From NCBI RefSeq assembly GCF_019059575.1, contig NW_024881869.1, positions 372,001-436,000 on the forward strand: a DNA stretch of 64,000 nt. Reading direction: 5' to 3'. Under the pieces are notes generated by a model that saw only the letters and a list, made by a program, of their open reading frames with translations, did not search any database and was not told the origin of the DNA. Each line of letters begins with the position of its first letter. The first letter of the stretch is position 1. Both the position numbers and the translations under genes were made by a program. Of the stretch, positions 53,606 through 63,395 are shown piece by piece. The DNA is from Amphibalanus amphitrite. Taxonomy: Eukaryota; Arthropoda; Thecostraca; Balanomorpha; Balanidae.

Positions 53606-54185
53606 GGAATATATGTATATTTGGGGTGTCATTCTGTTGGAAATTGATGAAATGTTTTGAATTGGGCAGAAAAAATTATTTAGTTGCGCATTTAGTCTCC
53701 ATTATCGTACGTGGAATCGGGAGTTTCTGATAGTGGCTTTTTTGGTGCGCCGTCAAAGGTTTAAACAACCGCGCTGGTGATAGCATGTTGAGTACCTCCA
53801 TGACGTTGTAAAACTGGATTATTATATATCAAAATAATCCTTGTTATGTTTGCTATCGAGTGGAGTGACTCTTTTTCCCATGCGTGTTCAAAATCAGGAA
53901 CGGCATTGCATTCTGTTTGCAGTGTCACCACAGCAATATTTGCAAAATTACGTTTATGTTTCATTGGACATACAAAAAGTTCTCCATCGACCTCCATTGA
54001 GCTTTTTGGCAGAATAAATCTCTGTTCAATTCTGCGTAAGGGGAACGTAAAAGCAGACTGCGCACTTGTGCGCAAAATCGTCGGTGAAGCTTCATCTCCC
54101 GAGGCGTACCTACCCGTCGCTTCGTTAGCACCAGGTCGGCTCGTCAGTCTTGCAATCGCTTATCCTAATAAATGATGGTAAGAAG
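53606..54185. other. Unassigned sequence with overlapping frames
   Basis: Open frames of over 100 codons overlap on both strands (53761-54075 minus, 53846-54175 plus). Neither has recognisable motifs. The minus frame looks more protein-like, but no start or splice context supports it. Confidence 0.35.
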
Positions 54186-54209
54186 CAGGGTTGCGGAGTC
54201 GTGGTGGCG

Positions 54210-54470
54210 CCAAATCCGACTCCGACTACGACTCCGACTCCTGACTCGTTGCCATGACTCCGGCCGACTCTGTCTCCGACTCCGGACCCCTGCCAGTGTT
54301 TCGGAGTCGTGATGGAGCTGTTCCGATTCGGACCGACTCCGACTTCCACTGCGGGCTCCTGACCGACCCCGACTCCGACTCCGACTCCTGGCTCGTTGCC
54401 ACGACTCTGGGCGACTCTGACTCCGACTCCGACTCTGACTCCGACTCTGACTTCGACTCCGCTCCCCTCG
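54210..54470. repeat. GACTCC hexamer minisatellite
   Basis: Repeats of (C)GACTCC with short interruptions such as CTCGTTGCCATGACTC, which itself recurs. Long frames on both strands encode Ser-Glu/Ser-Asp runs that arise from the repeat and are not genes. Confidence 0.88.
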
Positions 54471-55779
54471 TAAGAAGTAACTGCTCGCCCCTGCACCTGG
54501 AGTATGGATATCGTGCAAACGTGTATGGATATCCTGGAGTATGGATATGGATATCCACCGACAGAGCAGACATACAGACATGCTGTAAACGCCATTACAC
54601 TGCCAATACCATGGCAAATCAAATGGCTATCTATGGCTTTTGATCATCGTTCTACATTTTCCAAAATCTTGAACTGAATGTTGGCAATTTCTCGTGACTA
54701 CTTCACGACCATGATGCATGCATTTCTGAAATTGATCTTTTTTCAACCAGCCACGTACTCGTATGATAAAATGAATGTCACCATCGTGTTCTACGCCCAA
54801 AAGTACCCATAAAACATGTGTCATGCATGGGCTGCGAATAGGTACCAGTTTTAATTTTCGGGGTTATGTGCTTACCTGATTGACCTGACTTTGACCCTGG
54901 CCAGTGGCCTATGTTTGACTGACCCCTACATTGATCTGACACTCTTTTAGCACTTATATTAAGGGTTTTGACAGTTGTGACAGTTGTGACAGATTGTTTA
55001 GGACCAACTGTTGACTGAATTTATTTAGGACCAACTGATGACGATATAATCGAAACGCGAAACGCGAGGCACCGATTGCGAGGTTCTAAAGTCCATGCTA
55101 CTGAAAGCCCGATTTCAAGTATTTGACCTGATCTTGACCCGACCTGTGACCTCGAAATTCAACTTTAAAGTATTCATGTGAATCGTCTCGTCGTGTTCTT
55201 CTTTCGTTTGCCGCGCCTCGTGCGTTTCGCTGCGCCTATTTGTTCGCGAGTTATCGGCTGGGGGCGTTGAACGCCCCCCCCCCCGGCAAACGGCGGATGG
55301 GGAAATACCCCAGCAACTGCCGGGTTAATCTGACGCATGTTTTGTCATTTGATCGTCATTTTATTTCTTACTTTTTTGCCCAATCTAAAAAAAAAAATCA
55401 TGAATACTCTTTCTCCAAATTTTTGACCCTTTATGACCAATAGTAAGACACTGTGCGTCACTACGTTGATATTTCTCGCCAGAAAGCATAACAACAATAT
55501 CCATTCAGTAAAAGCAGTATTCAAAACATGTTCAAAATGCCTCGCGATATCGATAACATAAGGAAAGACATAGGCGACTTATAACATGCTTGCAATGATG
55601 ACGTCACACATGCGTGACGTGACGTGACCTCGTCATTTCTGAGTTACTGTATGATGCACGAAGGACACTGGTATACCTATGCAAAGTTTCATCGCAGTCG
55701 GTCTACGCATTAACAAGTTATGGGCAAAACATTTTTTCGCGTTGACCCCCGGCCATCCGTGAGGCCGTTTCCAACCATA
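54471..55779. other. Repeat-derived sequence
   Basis: Another TTAA-family right end is seen at about 55258-55328: a hairpin GGGGGCGTTGAACGCCCCC, then CAACTGCCGGG and TTAA at 55325-55328. Its left end was not located. TGACCT clusters occur at 54880-54930 and 55120-55160. An inverse recurrent motif lies at 55664-55731. Confidence 0.5.
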
Positions 55780-56240
55780 GTGTGCACCCGTAGGGGGGGG
55801 GGGCGTTTCGGCCCCCTAAGATCTCGGAAATTTACCGGCCGATTTTCAAAAAATTCCAACAGCGTTCGATAGCCCCACCCGGGAACTACCTTGTGACCAA
55901 ATTTCATTGACCTAGGTCAAACCGATGACGTCGCAGGTCAGGTCAAAGGTCGGATTTTCACCGTTCACAGGCATTTCAAGAAATGTGTTGTGAAATCGAG
56001 TAAATTGGTAAGTTATTGAAAACCATCGATGGCACATCGTTCGTCAAACGCATACTTCGCTATCTGAGGTCACTGATACCAGGTCAGGTCACAGAGGTCA
56101 TGTCACTGGGGGGTCACAATATGAAAGTGTCGTGTGATACATCTTTTATGGTCCATTTTACATGACAAATGCGATAATGTGGGTCAGGCAGCCTTTGGGG
56201 CCAGGTTAGGTCACGTTTTGGTGAAGGTCAGGTCATAGTC

Positions 56241-56588
56241 CTCTCCGTGGCCGAGTGGGTAAAAGCGCCGGAATTCGACGCTTAGCCGGAAATGAGAGCC
56301 CGGTTCAAGCCCCGGTGCGGGCGGCCACATTTAGCTCCTACGTGTAATGGCGTGCGTGTCTGTGGCAGGGGCCGCACAGAAGCCAGGTAACGTGAGTGAG
56401 CGGAGGGGACCGTGTCCAGTCGTGAGGGCACGTTAAACGTTCGGACAAAATTCTGCCATACAACTGGAATTGCGCGATCGGGTAGTGGGGTCAGGGTCAG
56501 CACAACAAGCTATGCTTAGTGCGGGCTCTGATTCCTCAAATCCGCCCATTCAGCCATTCGGACTAAATTTATATATAAAAAAAATATT
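56241..56588 (+). mobile_element. tRNA-derived SINE, about 350 bp
   Basis: The A box TGGCCGAGTGG (56248-56258) is of the Ser/Leu class II type, and the B box GGTTCAAGCCC (56302-56312) is perfect. The acceptor arms do not pair, so it is a SINE head. A ~250-bp unrelated body and an A-rich tail (TATATAAAAAAAATATT) follow. The related element A2 lacks this insert between its AGGTCA cluster and GGTCAAATTTC. Confidence 0.78.
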
Positions 56589-56815
56589 AGGTCAAATTTC
56601 AAAGTTGATATTTTTGCATAAAATGGGTATCGATTCGATGCAGCTCGTCACGAGGAGTCCAATAGTGGTCTTTGTTTTGCCCTACGTGGTCTAGAATTGC
56701 CAAAAATTGAGTTTGAAAATTTGACGTCATCATTTTTGAAGTTTTTTCTCTATAACTTGGCCAAAAAACGAGATATCGATCTGAAATTTGGTATGTAGAT
56801 ATAAAACGGTAGGTA

Positions 56816-57051
56816 CAGTCCACAGCAGAAGTAATATGGGGTTTCAGTCATGGGTATGTTCTGCTTCTGAAGCTTAGGAACGATTAGCCAGACTACAATG
56901 AAACTTTGAATGTAGCTTATATGTTTCGTCACCCTTGCAGCTGCAACTTTAGCTATTGACATCTTCTTTTCGATCACTCCGCATTAAACAATCGCCAGTC
57001 AAAGCCAACCGTTGAGATTGGTGAAACCCTAATTACTTTAGCGGTGGGCTG
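56816..57051. mobile_element. Tc1/mariner-like MITE, 236 bp
   Basis: CAGTCCACAGCAGAAGTAAT and the inverse of the right end, CAGCCCACCGCTAAAGTAAT, form the ends. TA is duplicated at 56814-56815 and 57052-57053. The related copies at 51010 and 52975 read straight through (GGTAG-GACTATCACAT), giving an internal empty-site control. Confidence 0.85.
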
Positions 57052-57645
57052 TACTATCACATATATTCCGGTTTTTCGAAACTCAAAAAACTATTTGGAT
57101 CTTTTGGCTAATATATCCAAAAAATGGAATTTTGTTATTTTTTGGGGTCAAAACTCAAGAATTTCAAAAATTCGAGATAGCAGTTTTGTCGCCCTGTCAA
57201 TTCTACACCTTTTATTTCTGATCATTTTTCTGTATCTTCAAAGCTGTAGGCCTGACAGCTCTTCTCGCGAAGGTCTTTTTTCGGTCGAAAATTGCAGAAC
57301 ATGACGTCATTCTGACGTCATTTGTGGCCAACCTATCGTAGCCTCTGAAATTTTTTTGTCACAATGTGTAAAATTGATGCCCGGAGGGGTTCTGAAAGTT
57401 TGGTGGCGATATCTCCAGCCGTTTAGAAGATATCGACGGAAAAGGACAGGGGGCCGTTTCGGCCCCTCCCCTACGGGGCGCGGGTTAACTGGGAAGGGGG
57501 GACGCAATTGCCTCCCCAGTCCCCAGTGGCCAACATTCCCCTCCCGGCCCAATCAAAACGTGAACTTTTTACAAAGTATACATTTTATTTATTTATTATT
57601 ACATTCTCTGCAATACGCTTTTGTGATGGTCGGTTTAGCCTCCAG

Positions 57646-57917
57646 CAGGGGCGCGGAAACTGCTTTCAGACGGGGGGGGGGGGGGGGGGGCACACCACGA
57701 TAGAGATCAACCTAAAGTACCCCCAAATCTAGTTTTCTCACCGGTTTTAGGCCACTTATTTTTCATCCCTTGACTTTTGCAACAAAAAAAGAAAACATTT
57801 GCATAAAAAGTGCGGTATTCCGTCTCAAAGTTGTGGGGGCACCACTCCCACGGCCCCAGAGTTGTGGGGCAACCTGCTCCCACTGCCCTCCCCCCCCCCC
57901 CGGTTCCCGCGCCAATG
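57646..57917. mobile_element. hAT-like MITE, copy 2
   Basis: Same family as 20096-20352, with ends CAGGGGCGCGGAAAC and GTTCCCGCGCCAATG. A run of about 19 G follows the left end and a C run precedes the right end. The flanks GCCTCCAG and GCGTTCAG match weakly. Confidence 0.78.
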
Positions 57918-58615
57918 GCGTTCAGAAGAAGAAAATTACAAAATAGTCGTTTTCACGAAAAATGTTTTTCCGCAATAGCTTTTGACTCAAAGGAGTTACG
58001 ACCTTACCTTTGCCAGCATCGTGCTTCTGTCGTCGAGACGCGTCAAACACATTATAAGTTGACCTTGAAAGGTAATTTTGAAAATTTGACCTCAGGTCAA
58101 GGCCATTAGGCCATCAAGGACCTGACCGGGAAAGGTAATGCTGCATATCAGTATCCGGTCGAGCTGAACACATGAGGTGTTAACATCGCTCTGGCATGTC
58201 TCTATCAAAAGTTGTTGTCAAAAGACTCATGGGGACCTGTCATGACCTGAGATGACCTCAGGTACACAAAGAGGGGTCACGGGCGGATTTTCCGATTCGG
58301 TGCGTCATTTTTACCTGTAAACCTGTGTTTGAGTGCTTACAACGACTTTTTTAGAGTGTTTAGAACGACTTTGACTTTTCACTTTGAAGTTATTTTTCGG
58401 CTTGCTGAGCGTGTAAGGCAGAGGGCTATTGCACGGAAAAGCTAGTTTTGTGATTTTCGGAGCGCTAAGTAGCAAATTATCAATTGGCAGCTGGCCAGCC
58501 AGTGACCCAACTCATCTGGTCACCTGATTATGGGTGGCGAAGTAGTGATAAAGATAAAAACATCGTGTTTGACCCCCCCCCCCCCTCTCCCCGAAATCCC
58601 TTAGACGAGGCCCTG
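57918..58615. other. AGGTCA-rich repeat fragment
   Basis: TGACCTCAGGTCA and other AGGTCA/TGACCT words lie at 58060-58290. No boundary is resolved and no gene is seen. Confidence 0.4.
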
Positions 58616-60110
58616 TACAGTCGTGTACATACAGGTTGATGGTCCGCCACTCTTTATCCACCGGGTTCCTATGGCTCAGCATTGACAGCAGCCGCCTGGT
58701 ACCGGTAGGCTGTGCCGCATGACCCGAGAGTGAAGCGGCACAGCCTACCCACACTGTATGACACCGGCTCGGGTCGCCTGGTAGAGCGATTTGACCGGAC
58801 GCTGCGTTACACCGGCTGGGGGGAGGGGGGGGGGGGTAAGGGTCAGGCCTGTCTATTTGGCTCGGCTCGGTGGATGAGGCGGGCTGGAGTGTGGTGTGGG
58901 GCGGGGGTGATGTGGGGAGGGAGTGAGCGGACCTGGGGCTGGGTGTGTGTGGTCACTTGTCGCATAGAACCGATCGTAATCCACCCTCCAAAAATTCGCT
59001 TTAGAGATATCACAAAACCCAGGGGGGTTCAAACACCCATCTCCCAAGTGGGGTGCGAAAGGACAGGTAAGGGTCCATACGGTCTCCTCATGAATTGCAG
59101 CAAAGAAAGAAAACAGACCTGTCACCAAATAATCTTTCTGAAAAGTGGACTAATCGCATAGCCTCGGACACAGAAATAAACATCCAGCACGCGAAGCGTC
59201 TCGAACCGGGCCCCTCACTGCCGGTCAGTTTGACAGTCCAGCACTCCTACGCTGAGCTACACCGGATGGTGACCTCGGCCGGGGCAAAGTCTGGCCGGGC
59301 GGGCGGCGGGGCCGGGAGGTCGGCAGCAAAGTCAATGAATGTTTTTGTGGTTTCGGGTGCCGGTCGCTCTAGCTTGGTGAAATGATGATGGATCATTGGC
59401 AAAATTTTCAACGTGGAGTCCCGGTTCGAGCCTCATCGGGGCTCCGGCTACTTTTCCGAGTTAGGATCTGGTTTGATTTTAGTGGTTGCGAGCCATTTAT
59501 ACGGTTTTATATCTACATGTCGATTGTCGATTGATTGATTCATTCATTCATTCGTTCATTTAATACATGTCGACATTTAGCATACGAATTGACATCCAGG
59601 ATCAATCCGATCAATCTACCATTTTCATAAGCGTATTGCCTAAATATCATGCATAGGTATATGTGGCACAAGACCTATGGTTGCCTCGATACCGTGCCAA
59701 ATCACGTTTTGCACAATGCACAAGTAAATTATATTCGCTGGGTCTTCCGTGCATTGTGCTTAGCAAAAACAGGAATGCAATTGTTAAGCGACGCAAAATG
59801 TGCAATGCAGCAAGTGACCACACACACCCGCCCAGCCCCCATGGTCCACCAACACGCCCCACACCACTCGCCAGCCCACGCCAACCACCGAGATGAGCCC
59901 CTCCCCCCGCGCTGGTCTGACGCGACAGCTGGTCTACAAAGCGCTCCACCCGGCGACCCGAGCCGATGTCAAACGGCGTGGGTAGACTGTGCAGCTGCAC
60001 TCTCGGGTCATGCGGCACAGCCTACCGGTACCAGGCGGCTGCTGCCAATGCTGAGCCATAGGAACCCGGTAGATAAAGAGTAGGGGACCATCAACCTGTA
60101 CACGACTGTA
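58616..60110. mobile_element. 1.5-kb element with ~300-bp inverted arms
   Basis: Left arm about 58616-58965 and right arm about 59811-60110 are diverged inverted copies, sharing TACAGTCGTGTAC, GGTTGATGGTCC, GGTACCGGTAGGCTGTGCCG and GTGTGTGGTCACTTG. The ~0.85-kb centre holds a tRNA-like head (59182-59265, minus) but no transposase. It could be a fold-back element. Confidence 0.72.
59182..59265 (-). repeat. tRNA-like SINE head
   Basis: The minus strand has A box TAGCTCAGCGTAGG and B box GGTTCGAGACG at normal spacing. The acceptor stem pairs poorly. A separate B-box-like GGTTCGAGCC lies near 59430 on the plus strand. Confidence 0.5.
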
Positions 60111-60114
60111 CTGC

Positions 60115-60550
60115 GTCCGCAGCAATCAGCATTCGTCAACCGATGCCAATGCCTCACCACTCGGACAGTGTGTGGGCCGCCCGGGGAACGGGGAACTACC
60201 GATTTCCACCTACTGTTTATTAAGCGGCCTCCGCGGGGCGGGCCCCCCACTCCGAATCACGGCTGCATTGTCGCGCAGTCCCAGCCGTCCAGTCTTCAGG
60301 TTAGGTCGGCAGCAGGCAGTGACAGGTGCACAAGTCATCTTATTGTCTTGATGAGCTGAAGAGCTGAAGGAGAGTTTTCCGTCGACAGCCGGCACGACTG
60401 GCACAAATCGGCACCATGAGTCAGGTGAGAGAGGTCAGAGTGCCGTATGGAGTGGCGGAGAGTGCGGTGTCAGGGAGTGATTGTAAAACAAAATTAGTTA
60501 GGTGGGAGTTTTCAAATCACTCGCACCGCCGTCAGGTATTAGCTGAGTGG
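60115..60550. repeat. Dispersed repeat, copy 2
   Basis: Diverged copy of the sequence at 39930-40330 in the same orientation (CACGGCTGCATTGTCG, CCGTCCAGTCTTCAG, GTCGACAGCCGGCA). Confidence 0.65.
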
Positions 60551-60911
60551 TAACGGGTGAGTGTCATGCTATATAGGTACCACAGGTCTTTGTAGCCAAC
60601 GCAGGACGGTTACCTACCTAGGTAACTACTCATTGCTCAATGCTCAATGCTTTACTATGTTATTCAGATGGCGAACAGCGAACATAAAACAAGAAAAATC
60701 ACAGAGGGGGTATTCTGCGTTTAGGGTAGCTCGTGCCATCTATACATACACTGGTTGGCAGCTACCCAATACGTATTTGGCATCCTCATATAACAGTAAA
60801 CATATGCTAATAATCTGCTAATGTCGGGAGCTAATAATCTGCTAATAAATGCTAATGTCGGGAGCGACTTAGGTACAAGGTGCGTGCGGAAGGGGTTACA
60901 TAGGTACGGCT
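60551..60911. other. Unassigned sequence
   Basis: No exon or repeat boundary. A short direct repeat, GCTAATAATCTGCTAAT, occurs near 60805-60850. Confidence 0.4.
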
Positions 60912-61122
60912 CTCGCGGTAGGTTTTGCACTTTTACATTTCCGGTTATATCTCAGAAACTAATCGATCTACGATGAAGCCATTTTACACGATCATGGCCG
61001 GCTTGTTACCCAACAAGTCGATCGTATCTTCAACACTTAAAAGCTTAAGTCGACGAAGATATAGCCTGAAGTAGGTACACTAAATTTTCTAGGTGCAAAA
61101 CCTACCGTTTAAAACCCGCGAG
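60912..61122. mobile_element. 211-bp inverted-repeat element with the shared motif
   Basis: CTCGCGGTAGGTTTTGCAC at the left is inverted at the right as GTGCAAAACCTACCG and then CCCGCGAG. The recurrent motif (TTATATCTCAGAAACTAATC) starts at about 60951, and an inverse partial copy lies near 61040-61070. No target duplication is resolved. Confidence 0.68.
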
Positions 61123-61192
61123 ACCTGTACATGATCAATGAAATTGCCAAGTATTTTGAGCCTTTCCTTTAAAAATTTGTTTTCTTACTGCG

Positions 61193-61463
61193 CATAGGCG
61201 TAGGAACAGAACAGCCGAACAGGGGGGGGGGGCGGGGCCATGGCCCCCACTTCTCAGACATGTTTGAAAGTGAAGTCTTTATTTTTTATGTAAATACAAA
61301 AGTAAGAGCAGGAAATGGTTCAGCAAGGTGAGATGAGCACAAAACTGCGAATAATTTCTTCATAGGGTTATTGCGGCTCCCACAAAGTGACATTGAAGTT
61401 TCGCTGCCCCCTCCCCCCCCCCCCACACACACACACACTATCCGTGAGAGTCCTACGCCCATG
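61193..61463. mobile_element. hAT MITE, 271 bp
   Basis: CATAGGCGTAGGAAC and the inverse of GAGTCCTACGCCCATG are the ends. The flanks TTACTGCG (61185-61192) and CTACTGCG (61464-61471) match at 7 of 8. A G-run and a C-run sit at the ends. It ends 115 bp before the GTPase copy 2 exon. Confidence 0.82.
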
Positions 61464-61577
61464 CTACTGCGTCCTGAACGGCCAAGACATAAAGTAGGTA
61501 GGTATGCGTAACATAGGTATATCAGTCACGACAATATTAAGGTTAAGTGTTAATCTACACCTTTCCTTACCTTTCAG

Positions 61578-63395
61578 ATACCTGTCAGTGCCAAGCAGAT
61601 ACTCAAAGAAAATGGTACTGGAGGCTTCACGCTCTGTTCGGAGACCCTGGAGAGCATCCTTGGGACAGAACACGCCGACAAACCCGTGATAGTGATATCA
61701 GTAACGGGTACAACCGACCCCGGCAAGACAATGATTTTTGACATGATGCTACGGCATCTCGATCCATCCACAAGGAGCACAGACGATCGTGGCGGCTCTA
61801 CGAGAGGAATGGACGGCTGTCCATCACGCAACAGCGGCATCGAGTTGTGGCCGCACCTGTTTCCCGTGACGTTACCCACCGGGGAGGAGGCCGTCATCGC
61901 GCTCATGGACACCCAGGGCGCCGCTGATGACGCGCCGCGGTCGCAGGCGGTGCAGTTCCTCGCCACTCTTCTCAGCTCGCTGCAGATCTTCAACGTCGTG
62001 GACGACTTGAGTGACGATGTTTTGGAGCAGCTGAGGCAGTCCATAGAGTTTGGTCAGGCGCTGTCGAAGAGTACCGTCACCCCGGCCTTCCAGAAGCTCA
62101 TGTTTCTTGTGCACCATTGGAAGGCGACAGACGAATTTCCACTCGGTGCTGCTGGGGGTGACCACCTTGTGACGAAATGGCTCCAGAACAAAAGGACAGA
62201 TGAGCAGATCGAGATGGTGCGCCAGCATATCCGTGACTGCTTCAGTGACATTCAAGGATTCCTCCTGCCGCTTGACCCACTTCGTAACGGAGTCTCTCGT
62301 TCTCCTTCCAATTTGTTTGAAGAACTTTCGGGTATTCATTACATGGAATTAGTCTCTCGACTTTGCAACGAAGTCATGGCATTACACCCCAAATACCGGG
62401 AGCTGATCCAAGAGGCTCTGGCGCCAGAGAATCTAGCCATCAAGGTTGTCGCGGGTGAGCGCCTCACCGCTGGGGACCTGTGCAGGCTCATCACCAAATA
62501 TGTGGAACTGTTCTCCAGCGAGGAGCCGCCGAAGCCGGAGGACGTGGTGTACGCGACGATCGCTTGTCTGCATCCCGCAGTACAGGCCGCCAAAGAACAA
62601 TATGTAGAGGCGATGGCCAGTGTGTTTCGTGAGGGTCAGCCCGCGTTGAATGACGACGAGCTGATGAGACAACACAAGGAAGCCACAGCGAAGGCAGAGG
62701 CAACCTTCCACGCACAGAAAAAGACGGGAAACGACTCTCTGGTACAGAACGGCCTGAAGATACTGCTGAAAGACATTGAGAAGTGCTTTGATGATATTGA
62801 TCATGAGAACACTGGCAAACGCAAGAAGGAGGAACAGGCAGCTGAAAAGAAGAACAATGAAGGGAGCCAGCAGTACATCATAGAGCTGGTAAAGACCTGT
62901 ACGGAGATGTACATCAACGCGATGAAAGCTGTTGCCGACGTCGACGGCTTCGTCACTCGAGACAATTTAAGAAGGGCTCACGCCACCGCCAAGGAGAATG
63001 CGATGAATAAGTTCGACGTCAGGAGCAAAAAACATACAGTCGAGTGGGACAGTCGCTTTAAGTTGACATGTGTCATCGGTGCACGCTTTCGCCTGATTCA
63101 GCACCACAACGAGGTCATGAAAGACGCTAAGAATCGACAAGCCGTACGTGGCAACATGAAGGCCGTGGAAGTGGCTCTCAAAACCTACCGAACTGTGATG
63201 AGCTCGACGATCTCTGGGGAAGGCATGAACGACGACGGCCTTATGGGCCAGCATAACCGGTCACTCGGGGTAGCCGTCGAAATTGTCAAATCGCTTCATG
63301 AAGGGGATGAAGATACGGCTGAAAAATACGTGCAGGAACTCAAGACGCTCATCGGTGAGGAGTTTAAAATGATCAGATACAGTCACAAATCATAG
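61578..63395 (+). CDS. Atlastin/GBP-like GTPase, copy 2 (5' incomplete)
   Basis: The exon starts after the acceptor TTACCTTTCAG (61577) and is open in phase 0 for 605 codons to a TAG. It has no ATG before the P-loop; at the place of the copy 1 start codon it reads GTCAGTGCC. Either an upstream coding exon supplies the start or the copy is defective. The P-loop GTTDPGKT, MDTQG, the His-His in place of Arg-Asp, and the three helical units are all kept. Differences from copy 1 cluster in the first 85 residues and in the linker (about 230-275, including a 6-bp deletion); the C-terminal 300 residues are almost identical. Start of translation is unknown. Confidence 0.82.
   Translation: MPVSAKQILKENGTGGFTLCSETLESILGTEHADKPVIVISVTGTTDPGKTMIFDMMLRHLDPSTRSTDDRGGSTRGMDGCPSRNSGIELWPHLFPVTLPTGEEAVIALMDTQGAADDAPRSQAVQFLATLLSSLQIFNVVDDLSDDVLEQLRQSIEFGQALSKSTVTPAFQKLMFLVHHWKATDEFPLGAAGGDHLVTKWLQNKRTDEQIEMVRQHIRDCFSDIQGFLLPLDPLRNGVSRSPSNLFEELSGIHYMELVSRLCNEVMALHPKYRELIQEALAPENLAIKVVAGERLTAGDLCRLITKYVELFSSEEPPKPEDVVYATIACLHPAVQAAKEQYVEAMASVFREGQPALNDDELMRQHKEATAKAEATFHAQKKTGNDSLVQNGLKILLKDIEKCFDDIDHENTGKRKKEEQAAEKKNNEGSQQYIIELVKTCTEMYINAMKAVADVDGFVTRDNLRRAHATAKENAMNKFDVRSKKHTVEWDSRFKLTCVIGARFRLIQHHNEVMKDAKNRQAVRGNMKAVEVALKTYRTVMSSTISGEGMNDDGLMGQHNRSLGVAVEIVKSLHEGDEDTAEKYVQELKTLIGEEFKMIRYSHKS

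Larger units (their letters stand above)
55780..57488. mobile_element. TTAA-family element B with two nested inserts
   Basis: The right end CCTACGGGGCGCGGG is followed by TTAA (57485-57488). The left end is degraded (CACCCGTAGGGGG). Terminal hairpins GGGCGTTTCGGCCCC (about 55796) and GGGGGCCGTTTCGGCCCC (57449) lie at the two ends. The interior aligns with A1/A2 and carries AGGTCA clusters (55910-55950, 56070-56110). A SINE (56241-56588) and a TA-target MITE (56816-57051) interrupt it; A1/A2 show both empty sites. Confidence 0.75.

Noticed and set aside
53761..54175. Overlapping 100-codon frames on both strands
   Set aside because: No motif, no splice context, and strand cannot be decided.
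54226..54643. Ser/Glu- and Ser/Asp-rich proteins at 54.2-54.6 kb
   Set aside because: The frames arise from the GACTCC hexamer repeat on both strands, with no start or splice context.
61686..61688. Translation start of GTPase copy 2 at a GTG
   Set aside because: The frame is open to an acceptor 108 bp upstream and aligns with copy 1 there; a GTG start is unlikely in an animal gene.
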